A DNA stretch of 42,046 nt. Origin: a virus. This document shows positions 6,518 to 13,585 of this stretch, in pieces. Each line of letters opens with the position of its first letter. Within the stretch, counting starts at the first letter, position 1. Under the pieces are notes generated by a model. The model was not told the origin of the DNA. It searched no databases and worked only from the letters and a program-made list of their open reading frames with translations. A program made the translations under genes and the position numbers. Where the stretch lies: positions 1 through 42,046 of IMG/VR virus record IMGVR_UViG_3300029349_000004. One strand, given 5' to 3'.

Positions 6518-6967
6518 ATGAAAACAGATCAAGACTATGTTGATGCCTTTAACAGAAGCAGATTAAGAGTTAATAATTTTGCCAGAATTTATGAGGATAA
6601 AAAAATCAAATTGTTGATGCTGCCACAGCCCCCGGCGGAAGATAAAAACGCTAGAGACAAAGGTGACATGATGCTTGTGGCAAGAGTAGAGCATAAAGTT
6701 CTTAGCCTGCCATTCACATCTCGTGAGGATTTTCCATTTTCCAATATGTTTATAGATGAAAAATACAAAGTAGATAACAAAGATGACAAAGCGTATATGT
6801 ATGTTTTAGAAAACAAAGATGGCACTCATGCTGGTGTGATTTATGGATGGACTCAGCCACTCTGGACTACAAACACTGTGCATGATTCTGTTTGTGATAG
6901 GATGATAACGGTGTACCAGATTGATAAAAAGCACGTTAGGTTTTGTAAGGTTGAAGAGGTGTTTTGA
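6518..6967 (+). CDS. Hypothetical protein, 149 residues
   Basis: ATG 6518 follows AAAAGGAAAA. The protein is a mixed, soluble, charged sequence with several aromatic residues in its C-terminal half (GVIYGWTQPLWTTN). No recognisable motif, signal peptide or membrane segment. It is the middle member of the tightly packed accessory stretch and its stop overlaps the next gene by one base. Confidence 0.6.
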   Translation: MKTDQDYVDAFNRSRLRVNNFARIYEDKKIKLLMLPQPPAEDKNARDKGDMMLVARVEHKVLSLPFTSREDFPFSNMFIDEKYKVDNKDDKAYMYVLENKDGTHAGVIYGWTQPLWTTNTVHDSVCDRMITVYQIDKKHVRFCKVEEVF

Positions 6968-7206
6968 TGACTATTCCAGTTGAACGAACATGGGCGATTC
7001 TAAACACTAGAGAGTTTTTGTTAAATTTACTAGATCCTAAGAAAACCCCAAGGGTGCCCAAAGATATCCGCAGGCAAGCTGGTAGGCTGTTAAAGCATTA
7101 TCCTACGAAATATTCTTTTGAAGAAATGTTTGATAAAAATTCTTACGAAAAAGTGTTTGGAAAACTAGACAAAGAGAGGCGGGGACAAACCAATGGCGAC
7201 CCTTAA
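6967..7206 (+). CDS. BPSL0761-family phage protein
   Basis: The 79-residue protein begins TIPVERTWAILNTREFLLNLL and continues TPRVPKDIRRQAGRLLKHYP, the pattern of the short BPSL0761 family found in many phages and prophages, whose function is unknown. ATG 6967 was preferred to TTG 6964 because of the ATG and the GAGGTG site upstream. It overlaps the next gene by 14 bases. Confidence 0.8.
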   Translation: MTIPVERTWAILNTREFLLNLLDPKKTPRVPKDIRRQAGRLLKHYPTKYSFEEMFDKNSYEKVFGKLDKERRGQTNGDP

Positions 7207-7540
7207 AGAGTTGATGGGTGATTTGAAACGTGGGGATGGAAGACAATTTTTTAATTTAAAAACACGTCAAATTTTTGAACCAATATATTTTTCTTCTCCA
7301 AATTGGTTTGGATTATGCTCTGATGGATATAGTTACTATTTTGATGAAAATCAAATTTATTGGGGTTTTGAAGAAAAACCAACGTTTAAGAAGAAAATAA
7401 AGTTATATAGGTATATTTTAAAAAACAGGCACACAAATTTATATTGTGTTAATCATTGGCAATCAGATAGTCCAGGCAATTATCATTATGATTACCAAGT
7501 TGTGGGGACTGAAGAAATGGAAATTGAGGTAGATGAGTGA
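7193..7540 (+). CDS. Hypothetical protein, 115 residues, aromatic-rich
   Basis: The protein has many Tyr, Phe and Trp residues (for example SSPNWFGLCSDGYSYYFDEN) and ends with an acidic tail. It is soluble with no membrane segment. The gene is distinctly AT-rich in the middle (about 7230-7440) compared with its neighbours. ATG 7193 lies inside the previous gene. The stop overlaps the next start as GTGA. Confidence 0.6.
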   Translation: MATLKELMGDLKRGDGRQFFNLKTRQIFEPIYFSSPNWFGLCSDGYSYYFDENQIYWGFEEKPTFKKKIKLYRYILKNRHTNLYCVNHWQSDSPGNYHYDYQVVGTEEMEIEVDE

Positions 7541-7734
7541 ACAAACAAGAATATGCGGCATTGAAAAAAGTTGCCGGAGTATCTCAGTTGATCGTTTATA
7601 ATTTAGAGGTTTGGTATGTGATGCCTGATGGAAAAGATTATTTAAAAGCACACATGAAAGTTTTGCGAAATTGTTTAAAAGAACTTGAAGATGTTCAACA
7701 AAAAATGATGCTTGAAAAAGAGGTAGATGAATGA
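7537..7734 (+). CDS. Hypothetical helical protein, 65 residues
   Basis: GTG 7537 overlaps the previous stop and follows GAGGTAGA. The sequence is a charged helical protein with no motif; its C-terminal EVDE repeats the tail of the preceding protein and the DNA GAGGTAGATGA before both stops is duplicated, providing the ribosome site of each following gene. Confidence 0.55.
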   Translation: MNKQEYAALKKVAGVSQLIVYNLEVWYVMPDGKDYLKAHMKVLRNCLKELEDVQQKMMLEKEVDE

Positions 7735-7835
7735 GCATTACAGAAATCATAACTATTGGGCTTGGATACGCAATAATGGTCGCAGTTTTTGTGGTGTTGA
7801 TAGAATGGTATATTGAAAGCGGAATAAAAAAATGA
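7731..7835 (+). CDS. Single-pass membrane peptide, 34 residues
   Basis: ATG 7731 overlaps the preceding stop (ATGA) and its own stop overlaps the next ATG (7832) in the same way. The peptide is nearly all one hydrophobic helix (IGLGYAIMVAVFVVLIEW) with a short basic C-terminus. The tight overlap on both sides and the GAGGTAGA site support expression. No function can be inferred. Confidence 0.55.
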   Translation: MSITEIITIGLGYAIMVAVFVVLIEWYIESGIKK

Positions 7836-8377
7836 ACGTCAACACTCCACTTATATACACTCACGTTAGGCTATCTGAGATCACCCAAGATGAGTGGATG
7901 GGTGCGGAGGAGTGTAGGATCTTTGGGGCATGTTCTCTTGGCGGCAGAGCGATATTGTTTCATTGCCAGCTCAATAACGGGGCCGTTTACTACAGGCTAC
8001 CTATATCAGCCTTCAGAGAAGAACGCTTCTCAGAGCCTCAGTTTAAGCTCTCACAACTCCAGCCATGGGACTGCCCTTCAGAGGACATGGAGGTCATTAC
8101 CTATGACTGGCTGTTTAATCAACGTGTCCAGTGCATAAAGTTAGGCGACATGATGGGTAACTATGTGACTACCTTTGATTGGTCTGGTCTTGGCACTACT
8201 GCTGAAATTGCTCATGAGCATAAGTGTGCTCACTTAATAAAGCTTGATAACGGGCAGTTTGCATTACAACCCAATAACTTCCTATTGTGGCATGAAAAGA
8301 GTAATATAGTTATTGATGGAAGTCATAAATTGTTAAGAACTAATAAGGATTACCCAAGTGTGGAGAATGGAGGATGA
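7832..8377 (+). CDS. Hypothetical protein, 181 residues
   Basis: The protein is soluble and mixed alpha/beta in character, with a cluster of His and Cys residues in the middle (EIAHEHKCAHLIKL, about 126-139) that could bind a metal, although no standard motif is met. It overlaps the upstream membrane-peptide gene by four bases. GC content is higher than in the 7200-7700 stretch. No family recognised. Confidence 0.6.
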   Translation: MNVNTPLIYTHVRLSEITQDEWMGAEECRIFGACSLGGRAILFHCQLNNGAVYYRLPISAFREERFSEPQFKLSQLQPWDCPSEDMEVITYDWLFNQRVQCIKLGDMMGNYVTTFDWSGLGTTAEIAHEHKCAHLIKLDNGQFALQPNNFLLWHEKSNIVIDGSHKLLRTNKDYPSVENGG

Positions 8378-8382
8378 AAGTT

Positions 8383-8580
8383 ATGTTTCAGTTCTCATTA
8401 CCGGAAGAGAATGAAGAGTATAAGCTTCATTGTCAGACAGGCGATTTTCATTCAGCTATCTGGGAATATGCCAACTGGTTAAGAGGCATTTGTAAACATG
8501 GCAATCCAGATGAGTTCAATGCTCAAAAGTGCAGAGAAAAACTGCATGAACTATTGGTTGAGCATAACGTAGACTTGTAA
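8383..8580 (+). CDS. Conserved small phage protein (LPEE-type)
   Basis: The 65-residue protein begins MFQFSLPEENEEYKLH and has the pattern LPEE...WEYANWLRG...LREKLHELL of a short conserved protein seen in many unrelated phages, function unknown. ATG 8383 is nine bases after GGAGG; the in-frame ATG at 8374 directly abuts that site and is less likely. It ends the first rightward transcription unit, within a 7-9-7 inverted repeat. Confidence 0.7.
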   Translation: MFQFSLPEENEEYKLHCQTGDFHSAIWEYANWLRGICKHGNPDEFNAQKCREKLHELLVEHNVDL

Positions 8581-8592
8581 ACTATAAGTCTA
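8570..8592. promoter_or_regulatory. 7-9-7 inverted repeat before the second rightward unit
   Basis: TAGACTT (8570-8576) and AAGTCTA (8586-8592) are perfect arms around nine bases. The repeat covers the stop codon of the previous gene and lies where a -35 element would sit for the -10 at 8606, so it is a candidate operator. A weak terminator is the alternative, but the following bases are not a T tract. Confidence 0.4.
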
Positions 8593-8602
8593 TTATCCTT
8601 TG

Positions 8603-8611
8603 TGGTATAAT
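8603..8611 (+). promoter_or_regulatory. Extended -10 promoter for the 8639-9636 pair
   Basis: TGgTATAAT is a perfect extended -10 element. No consensus -35 is found at the right distance, as is usual for extended -10 promoters. It lies 27 bases before the next start codon and 22 after the previous stop, so the membrane protein and exported protein probably have their own transcript. Confidence 0.55.
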
Positions 8612-8638
8612 TAATCATCACCACATGATGAGGTAGTT

Positions 8639-8842
8639 ATGCCTGTATGGTTGACACTTCTTCCCACCATTATTTCCGCATTAGTCCAATTAGCTAAACT
8701 CCTGTTAGATCTAGCAAAAGAGAAAAAACAAGACGAGATCAAGTCTTGCGGCCTTGCTATTGAAGAGGCAAGACGTACTGGCGACACGACTAAACTTACT
8801 CAACTCATTGAGAAAATGAGAAAGGGACAGTCATGCGATTAA
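8639..8842 (+). CDS. Small membrane-active protein, holin candidate
   Basis: The 67-residue protein begins with one hydrophobic stretch (WLTLLPTIISALVQLAKLLLDLA, interrupted by Lys at 19) followed by a charged amphipathic C-terminal half. GATGAGGTAG precedes ATG 8639. The form is that of small holin-like proteins, and it overlaps the gene for an exported protein by ten bases. The hydrophobic part is short and partly amphipathic, so a plain membrane-associated role is also possible. Confidence 0.5.
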   Translation: MPVWLTLLPTIISALVQLAKLLLDLAKEKKQDEIKSCGLAIEEARRTGDTTKLTQLIEKMRKGQSCD

Positions 8843-9636
8843 TCTTGTGCGCTCTTTTGCTCATGCTTACTACGACTGCAAGTGCTGATAATGATGGACT
8901 AAAACCAGAAGATATCCGCCTTGGTGAGCGATATGGCTACACAGCAAAAGATATGAAAGACGCACACAAAGAAGCAAAAAGTAAGATAAATCGACAGAAA
9001 ATTTTACTGGATATTGAACAGACTTTTGAAAAAGATCCTATCAAGTCAGCAGAACTTGTGGACAAGGCAATCAATAATGCTCTCTCTATGGCAGATGTAA
9101 TCTTGCGGGCGGAAGGTCATGATGAGATTGCAGATGACATTGAAGTTGAATATCTCATTGCATACCGCAATTACTATAAACGAGAAATGCTTGGAATACT
9201 TGAGATGGGAGATCATGAGCCAATGTCTGACTGGCTTAGAACTGTGCACAAAAAGATACATGATGCTATTGGTGACTTTCTTTGCCAGCAAGCGCACTTG
9301 CATGATTTGTATATTTTGAATCACTCAATCCCTGTGGTATTCTCTCCAGAATCGTACACATTAAAAGACTACTTAGACCATTTTGCGGGCCACCTAATCT
9401 GGGGTTGGTGGTGGGAGCATCACGGCTTTGCCGGAGTTGTCGCTTACTGGGTTGTAAATGGCACCTGCATAGGAGCCACTTATGGTTTAGGCATCTTGCC
9501 TTTTGTATGCAGCCCAATCGCCGGATTTGCTGAAGAGGTAATGGACAAGCGTATCGCTCCGGACATGGGAGAACGGATCTGGGAGAGAGCGCAAGAGCGT
9601 CAAAAGAGCCTCCTTAGCCCCACAAGCCAAGACTAA
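8833..9636 (+). CDS. Exported protein of unknown function
   Basis: The 267-residue protein has a cleavable signal peptide (MRLILCALLLMLTTTASA, cut before DNDG). Residues 20-165 are charged and helical. Residues 175-240 form a hydrophobic region with aromatic clusters (LIWGWWWEHH) and likely membrane contact, with four cysteines in the second half. The gene overlaps the small membrane protein gene and is probably expressed with it, which would suit an envelope or lysis-timing role, but no lysis family is recognised. Its last 150 bases are shared with the convergent regulator gene at 9487-9834. Confidence 0.6.
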   Translation: MRLILCALLLMLTTTASADNDGLKPEDIRLGERYGYTAKDMKDAHKEAKSKINRQKILLDIEQTFEKDPIKSAELVDKAINNALSMADVILRAEGHDEIADDIEVEYLIAYRNYYKREMLGILEMGDHEPMSDWLRTVHKKIHDAIGDFLCQQAHLHDLYILNHSIPVVFSPESYTLKDYLDHFAGHLIWGWWWEHHGFAGVVAYWVVNGTCIGATYGLGILPFVCSPIAGFAEEVMDKRIAPDMGERIWERAQERQKSLLSPTSQD

Positions 9637-9834
9637 ACCGTTAGCTGTCATGACCATTTTCTTTTTGCCCTTGTAGGCCACACAGACACCTGTGATGTTT
9701 CTAATCTTAGCAAGACGCTGTGAGATGGCTGGCTGTGTAAGGTGCATTTTTTTGCCAATATTAGTGACAGAAATCTCATCAGCCATCATGACCAAAATGA
9801 TCAAATCATCTATGTCCAAACCGCGAAGTTTCAT
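9487..9834 (-). CDS. Stand-alone LysR-type helix-turn-helix regulator
   Basis: The 115-residue protein has the LysR N-terminal DNA-binding domain: LDIDDLIILVMMAD followed by SVTNIGKKMHLTQPAISQRL, the classical winged HTH segment with TQPAIS as recognition-helix start, and a short wing. LysR regulators normally have a further 200-residue effector domain; here only about 45 residues follow and they have no known fold. Loss of the sensing half suggests a constitutive repressor or activator. The coding region converges with the exported-protein gene and overlaps it by 150 bases. An 18-bp palindrome covers its start codon and ribosome site, consistent with autoregulation. Confidence 0.8.
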   Translation of the reverse strand: MKLRGLDIDDLIILVMMADEISVTNIGKKMHLTQPAISQRLAKIRNITGVCVAYKGKKKMVMTANGLVLACGAKEALLTLLRSLPDPFSHVRSDTLVHYLFSKSGDWAAYKRQDA

Positions 9835-9850
9835 GCTAAGATCCTAGCAT
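9833..9850. promoter_or_regulatory. Palindrome over the start codon of the LysR-type gene
   Basis: ATGCTAAGATCCTAGCAT is an inverted repeat with one mismatched pair (A/C beside the centre). It contains the first bases of the start codon of the 9834 gene (CAT on the plus strand) and the AGGATC ribosome site. A protein bound here would block translation start or transcription in the leftward direction; the dyad size fits a LysR-type dimer. Confidence 0.5.
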
Positions 9851-9876
9851 AAAACCTGAAATAGGACTCCGTTTTT

Positions 9877-9905
9877 AAAAGGCTCTGGCTTAAGCTGGGG
9901 CTTTT
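9877..9905 (-). terminator. Terminator at the end of the late operon
   Basis: Left arm AAAAGgCTCTGGC (9877-9889) and right arm GCTGGGGCTTTT (9894-9905) pair with one bulged G and some G-U pairs around a TTAA loop. A T-rich end follows in both directions, so it may act bidirectionally. The stop codon of the last late gene (9890-9892) lies in the loop. Confidence 0.55.
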
Positions 9906-10228
9906 ATTTTAGCCGCCGCTGCTACAAATTCCCTAATCTCATCTTTAGATCTTAAAACTATGGCCATTGCTCCAGACATGTTGAGCTTTGTAATCCACTC
10001 AGTTTGCTCAGGAGAAAGCCTACCTTTGTCAGTCTTAAGCTCTATGGCAAAGAACTTGCCGTTAGGGAATACCCCAGCCAAGTCTGGAAATCCCTTGATG
10101 GGACTGCACTTGCGGATAACCTTGTTACCAATGCTATGCATGACAGGGCCATTAGGAACCCGCCAATAAACAAGCCCTGATTGCTTTAAACAAGTCAGGG
10201 CGAAGCTCAGTAATTCAGACTCTTTCAT
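9890..10228 (-). CDS. VRR-NUC domain nuclease
   Basis: The 112-residue protein starts at ATG 10228, overlapping the previous stop as TAATG; the in-frame TTG 10273 is less likely. The PD-(D/E)XK core of the VRR-NUC family is visible: RVPNG near residue 24, GFPDLAGVF with the catalytic Asp, AIELKT with Glu and Lys, then LSPEQTEWITKL. VRR-NUC proteins are structure-specific or Holliday-junction nucleases; in phages they are stand-alone and usually near replication genes. Here it is the last gene of the late operon, which suggests a role in resolving branched DNA before packaging or in host DNA breakdown. Confidence 0.9.
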   Translation of the reverse strand: MKESELLSFALTCLKQSGLVYWRVPNGPVMHSIGNKVIRKCSPIKGFPDLAGVFPNGKFFAIELKTDKGRLSPEQTEWITKLNMSGAMAIVLRSKDEIREFVAAAAKIKAPA

Positions 10229-10563
10229 TAGCCTTTGATCTTTAGGGCCAGCGAATAAAGCTTCAGACAGCAATCCACAGCCTCTTCACAAATAGCCTCA
10301 AGTTCTTCATCTTCAAAATCAAGCTCTTCTTTAACCATAGCACTAAGCTCATCAAGCTCTTCTTGGCTAAGATCCCTAGCCTCTTCTACAGCCTCAGAAA
10401 GACCGTCTAGTGCGCTTGGAAGTTTATAAAGGACTGGGGCTAATCTGGCAGCATCAGCTAATGTAGCTTTGCCATCAGCCGCCGCATCAGATACAGCAGA
10501 CGCCAAAGCACATATAAACTTGACCGCCTCACCTAGTTCTTTGATACCTTTTGCTTCTGACAT
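10228..10563 (-). CDS. Acidic helical protein, unknown function
   Basis: The 111-residue protein is mostly Ala, Glu, Asp and Leu helices. Residues 66-90 are strikingly acidic (LSQEELDELSAMVKEELDFE). It has two cysteines near the end. It lies between the holin-like and nuclease genes, start five bases past the holin-like stop and 3' end overlapping the nuclease ATG. Acidic helical phage proteins may be DNA mimics or inhibitors; nothing specific can be shown. Confidence 0.6.
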   Translation of the reverse strand: MSEAKGIKELGEAVKFICALASAVSDAAADGKATLADAARLAPVLYKLPSALDGLSEAVEEARDLSQEELDELSAMVKEELDFEDEELEAICEEAVDCCLKLYSLALKIKG

Positions 10564-10565
10564 AG

Positions 10566-10748
10566 CTAGTCCCTCTTTGTTTCTATTTGTCTTAATCTTA
10601 ATTCATGATCTTTAACCTGTTCTATTATTATACCAATCTTTAGGTTAAGATCTCTAATACTTCCAAGCACCTGACTAAGAACCTTCACACCAGCCGTTAT
10701 CGCCATCGCAATGATACCAAGTAACGCTTCACTGATATGAAGATCCAT
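10566..10748 (-). CDS. Holin-like membrane protein with coiled-coil tail
   Basis: The 60-residue protein has an N-terminal hydrophobic helix (ALLGIIAMAITAGVKVLSQVLG, about 8-29) and a charged heptad tail ending in KTKRD-like residues. This is the size and order of several small phage holins and XhlA-like proteins. It has its own extended -10 promoter and a hairpin ahead of its ribosome site. The endolysin is elsewhere (2994-3449), so the pairing is inference. Confidence 0.6.
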   Translation of the reverse strand: MDLHISEALLGIIAMAITAGVKVLSQVLGSIRDLNLKIGIIIEQVKDHELRLRQIETKRD

Positions 10749-10758
10749 AGGTATTCTC

Positions 10759-10790
10759 CTGATATATTAATCTGATTAAAATTATATCAG
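10759..10790. promoter_or_regulatory. Hairpin and extended -10 promoter before the holin-like gene
   Basis: CTGATATA (10759-10766) and TATATCAG (10783-10790) are perfect arms; the loop contains a second dyad (TTAATC-t-GATTAA, 10767-10779). On the minus strand the 3' arm is followed at once by the GGAG ribosome site of the gene starting at 10748. The same bases contain TGATATAAT on the minus strand (10789-10781), a perfect extended -10 element for a leftward promoter. Confidence 0.5.
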
Positions 10791-11194
10791 ACTTCCTCAG
10801 GAACTGAAATGATGCCTTCAAGTACGCTTAAATCAGCCGCTGTGAGCTTGGCAGGTTCTAGCTTGGTAAGGTCTAGCTTTTCCCTGTCAATCTCTACTTT
10901 TTTGCCTAGAAACTCAATAATAGCAGTTTTGGCAGTTTCTTTATCTACCCCGTCCAGATATGCAAAGTCTGTCTTCTCTTCGTTCAGCTTCCATTTAGAG
11001 CCGTCAGAATCGACATATTTAGAGAGCATAGTTACCCACTCTTTTTGGCTATCAAGAGTGTGCTGCTCAAGCACCCTGCTCAGGCGCATAACACTGTAGG
11101 CAGTCTTGGTATCAAGGTTAGGTTCAGTAACAAGCTTAGTGAGAGCCAAACGAAATGGCTCAGAACGCAAGGTTCCAAGTGTCAATGAAATCAT
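10787..11194 (-). CDS. Hypothetical protein, 135 residues
   Basis: The protein is soluble, helical and moderately acidic at its C-terminus, with no motif I recognise. The start ATG 11194 follows AGGAGGAT, which lies inside a perfect hairpin. It follows the spike gene in the late operon and could be a chaperone or assembly factor of the spike by position only. Confidence 0.55.
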   Translation of the reverse strand: MISLTLGTLRSEPFRLALTKLVTEPNLDTKTAYSVMRLSRVLEQHTLDSQKEWVTMLSKYVDSDGSKWKLNEEKTDFAYLDGVDKETAKTAIIEFLGKKVEIDREKLDLTKLEPAKLTAADLSVLEGIISVPEEV

Positions 11195-11197
11195 AAA

Positions 11198-11221
11198 ATC
11201 CTCCTGGGTTAATAGGAGGAT
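11198..11221 (-). promoter_or_regulatory. Hairpin sequestering the ribosome site of the 10787-11194 gene
   Basis: ATCCTCCT (11198-11205) and AGGAGGAT (11214-11221) are perfect eight-base arms around an eight-base loop. On the minus-strand transcript the 3' arm is the Shine-Dalgarno sequence AGGAGGAT itself, three to four bases before ATG, so the folded RNA hides it completely. A TTTT run follows, so attenuation is an alternative. Confidence 0.6.
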
Positions 11222-11252
11222 CTTATGAAGTCTAGATTAAAAAATCAATACT

Positions 11253-13556
11253 TTAGGCTAGGCGCAGATACTGTAGGTAGATGTCATCGCCAGCAGCCAA
11301 AATCGCAGCCAAGTCAGGCTCAAACGTGATTCTTGTTTTGCCACCTACAAGAGACAAAACATAGTCATCGCCAGAACCTTCATTATGGACAACACCACCA
11401 GTCATTACCATCATGGTTTCTGCCATTGCTTCAAAAGCACAGTCAATGTAGCCATTAGTAATGTCCGTAGAAGACAAGACTTTTCGCTCTTTCTTGCCCT
11501 GTGGAATAGCAGGTGCTGGTATTGCTGAAATCTCACCACTAACATAAAGCTTCATTGCGCTTACAGATGCCGCTTGGTCAGTTTCACTACCAGCAGTAGA
11601 ATCAACAACAGCAGCAGATTGCGCGGCAGCATCGCTGAAATACTTATTTGTAGCCCCTTCAGCAACATCGTCAGAATCAAGGCTAACAGATCCTGTTTGG
11701 CCGTTGACAGACAAGACAGCATCCGTTGGCGATAGAAGCTCTTTCCAATCTGCCAATACTGAAGGATCAGTCCCAGCTAAGATGAAAGACTTGCTCAAGT
11801 CTGTCCTGATAGCCACGTCACCTTTTTGTGCAGCCAAGGCAAGCATTGCGACTTCACTTGCAACTACATAGGTTTCAGTGATTGCTAGAGCAGGAAGTTG
11901 TCCTGTGGGAACCTTGCCGCTACCGTCAAGCTCTGCAACTCCACCCGCAGCACCTTTGCTTGCTTGGTCAAGTTTAAGAGCAAGTGCATCGTAAACAGCG
12001 TTTTGCGAAGGAGCTTTATCAGTTACACCATCAGCGATAGCATCACCAACAGCAGCAGCTTTAGCGCGAGCATCAGTGAACCATTTGTTAGTTGGTAGTG
12101 CCGCCTCTGCAATGTCATCTGTTTGTAAAACTACTGCGCCAGTCTTGGTGTTAACAGACTGTACCGCACCAACGCTTGCAGGGATTTGCGACAGTGGAAC
12201 TTTACCGGAACTATCAAGTTCAGCAAGACCACTGTTTGCACCTTTAAGGCTAGTAGACAGTTTAAGCGCCAATGCGTCAAAGACAGCGTTTTGAGAAGGA
12301 GCAACAGTTGTTACACCGTCTGCAATCGCATCACCAACAGCGGCAGTTCTAGCGGAAGATTGGAAGTCACTGATATCTGATGCGGCCAAAGAACCGCTGT
12401 AACGTAGCTGTGTTACGTTAGCTCCTATCTTTGTATTGCGAACAACCAAACCAGGAATATGGCTATAGCTGTTGGCAAACATTCCAAAGAAAGATCCGGC
12501 AACACCAGTCACAACAAAGCTTGCGGCGTTATCAAGAATGTTAAACACACAATGAGTAGCAAAGCAGTTAGCATTTGCTCCAAGCAAATTGATACCGTTA
12601 CCAATTGCAGCATTGTTGGTTATGCTTGATCCTTGCATTAAAACTTGACCGTTTGCAGCGATCTTGATGGTAGAAGCACCCTGACAAGACAAGATACCGT
12701 AAACGATTTGCGCATAACCTTGTCCGGTCATGTCAATAGCGCAAGATCCACCGCTAACGTCTAAACCATACTGAGTGTAAAGTTGACCGCCAGTGGCGAT
12801 TGTAAAGTGAGCTCCGCCGTTACCACTGCTTGCCATGCGGGATTTGACGTTATTTGCATACAATTTACCAAACGAACCAAGACTGATGTTTTTAGCAGTA
12901 GATGCTGTCGCCACATTTTCAACGTAGCAACCAGACATTTGAACTTCAGTATCAGCAAGAGTGCCACTGATTTCAAATGTAGCTGTAGTAGCATGTGCAC
13001 TGGTAAACAAAATGTTAGCAATAGAAACACGGTTGTTTAGACCGTTTAAGCTTGCTCCTGTAATTGTGTGCTGGCCAACAATTTTAACGCAAAGCGAATC
13101 ACTAGGATTTGCCAAGCCTTTTAAATGGACGTTTCCAGGGATTGTCAGGTTCTCAGTATAAGTTCCAGGAGGAATTTCTACGATGTAGTTATTAGTTGCC
13201 GTTGGGCTAGAACAAAGAGCAATACAACCTGCAATAGTGTTTGCATCAAGTCCTACCGTAAAGACTTTTGCTGCTTTTGGAATCGCAGCCCAAGACAAAT
13301 CGCCACGAAGAAACTGTGAGGTTGTACCAGTTCCAAGGCTATTTTGCTTGAGAGCAAGAGCATCAAAAACTGCATTTTGCGAAGGTGCCTTCGCAGTAAC
13401 GCCATTAACGATCTGATCTTCTACTTTTGCATCAGCCGCAGAAGCTGCTTGAGAATCAACATAGCCTTTTCTTGCGAGGTCTTTTAAATCTACTGGATCA
13501 TTGTCTGACTGAATTGGAATTGTCTTATCGACAAACCTACCCTTAACCAGAGCCAT
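11253..13556 (-). CDS. Tail spike with beta-helix domain and hinge repeats
   Basis: The 767-residue protein has three repeats of a hinge segment around the core APSQNAVFDALALK, at about residues 45-70, 405-435 and 505-530. Between the first two lies a right-handed beta-helix, pectate-lyase-like (IPPGTYTENLTIPGNVHLKG and further Gly/Asn-rich turns), about residues 100-390. Two later repeats of a DDxAEG...NK(Y/W)F(S/T)DA module follow, and the C-terminus ends in YLQYLRLA. This is the architecture of receptor-binding spikes, possibly polysaccharide-degrading. Catalytic residues cannot be assigned by eye. It sits late in the operon, away from the other fibre cluster. Confidence 0.8.
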   Translation of the reverse strand: MALVKGRFVDKTIPIQSDNDPVDLKDLARKGYVDSQAASAADAKVEDQIVNGVTAKAPSQNAVFDALALKQNSLGTGTTSQFLRGDLSWAAIPKAAKVFTVGLDANTIAGCIALCSSPTATNNYIVEIPPGTYTENLTIPGNVHLKGLANPSDSLCVKIVGQHTITGASLNGLNNRVSIANILFTSAHATTATFEISGTLADTEVQMSGCYVENVATASTAKNISLGSFGKLYANNVKSRMASSGNGGAHFTIATGGQLYTQYGLDVSGGSCAIDMTGQGYAQIVYGILSCQGASTIKIAANGQVLMQGSSITNNAAIGNGINLLGANANCFATHCVFNILDNAASFVVTGVAGSFFGMFANSYSHIPGLVVRNTKIGANVTQLRYSGSLAASDISDFQSSARTAAVGDAIADGVTTVAPSQNAVFDALALKLSTSLKGANSGLAELDSSGKVPLSQIPASVGAVQSVNTKTGAVVLQTDDIAEAALPTNKWFTDARAKAAAVGDAIADGVTDKAPSQNAVYDALALKLDQASKGAAGGVAELDGSGKVPTGQLPALAITETYVVASEVAMLALAAQKGDVAIRTDLSKSFILAGTDPSVLADWKELLSPTDAVLSVNGQTGSVSLDSDDVAEGATNKYFSDAAAQSAAVVDSTAGSETDQAASVSAMKLYVSGEISAIPAPAIPQGKKERKVLSSTDITNGYIDCAFEAMAETMMVMTGGVVHNEGSGDDYVLSLVGGKTRITFEPDLAAILAAGDDIYLQYLRLA

Positions 13557-13585
13557 AGTCTCTCCTTCATGATGTTAATAAAATT

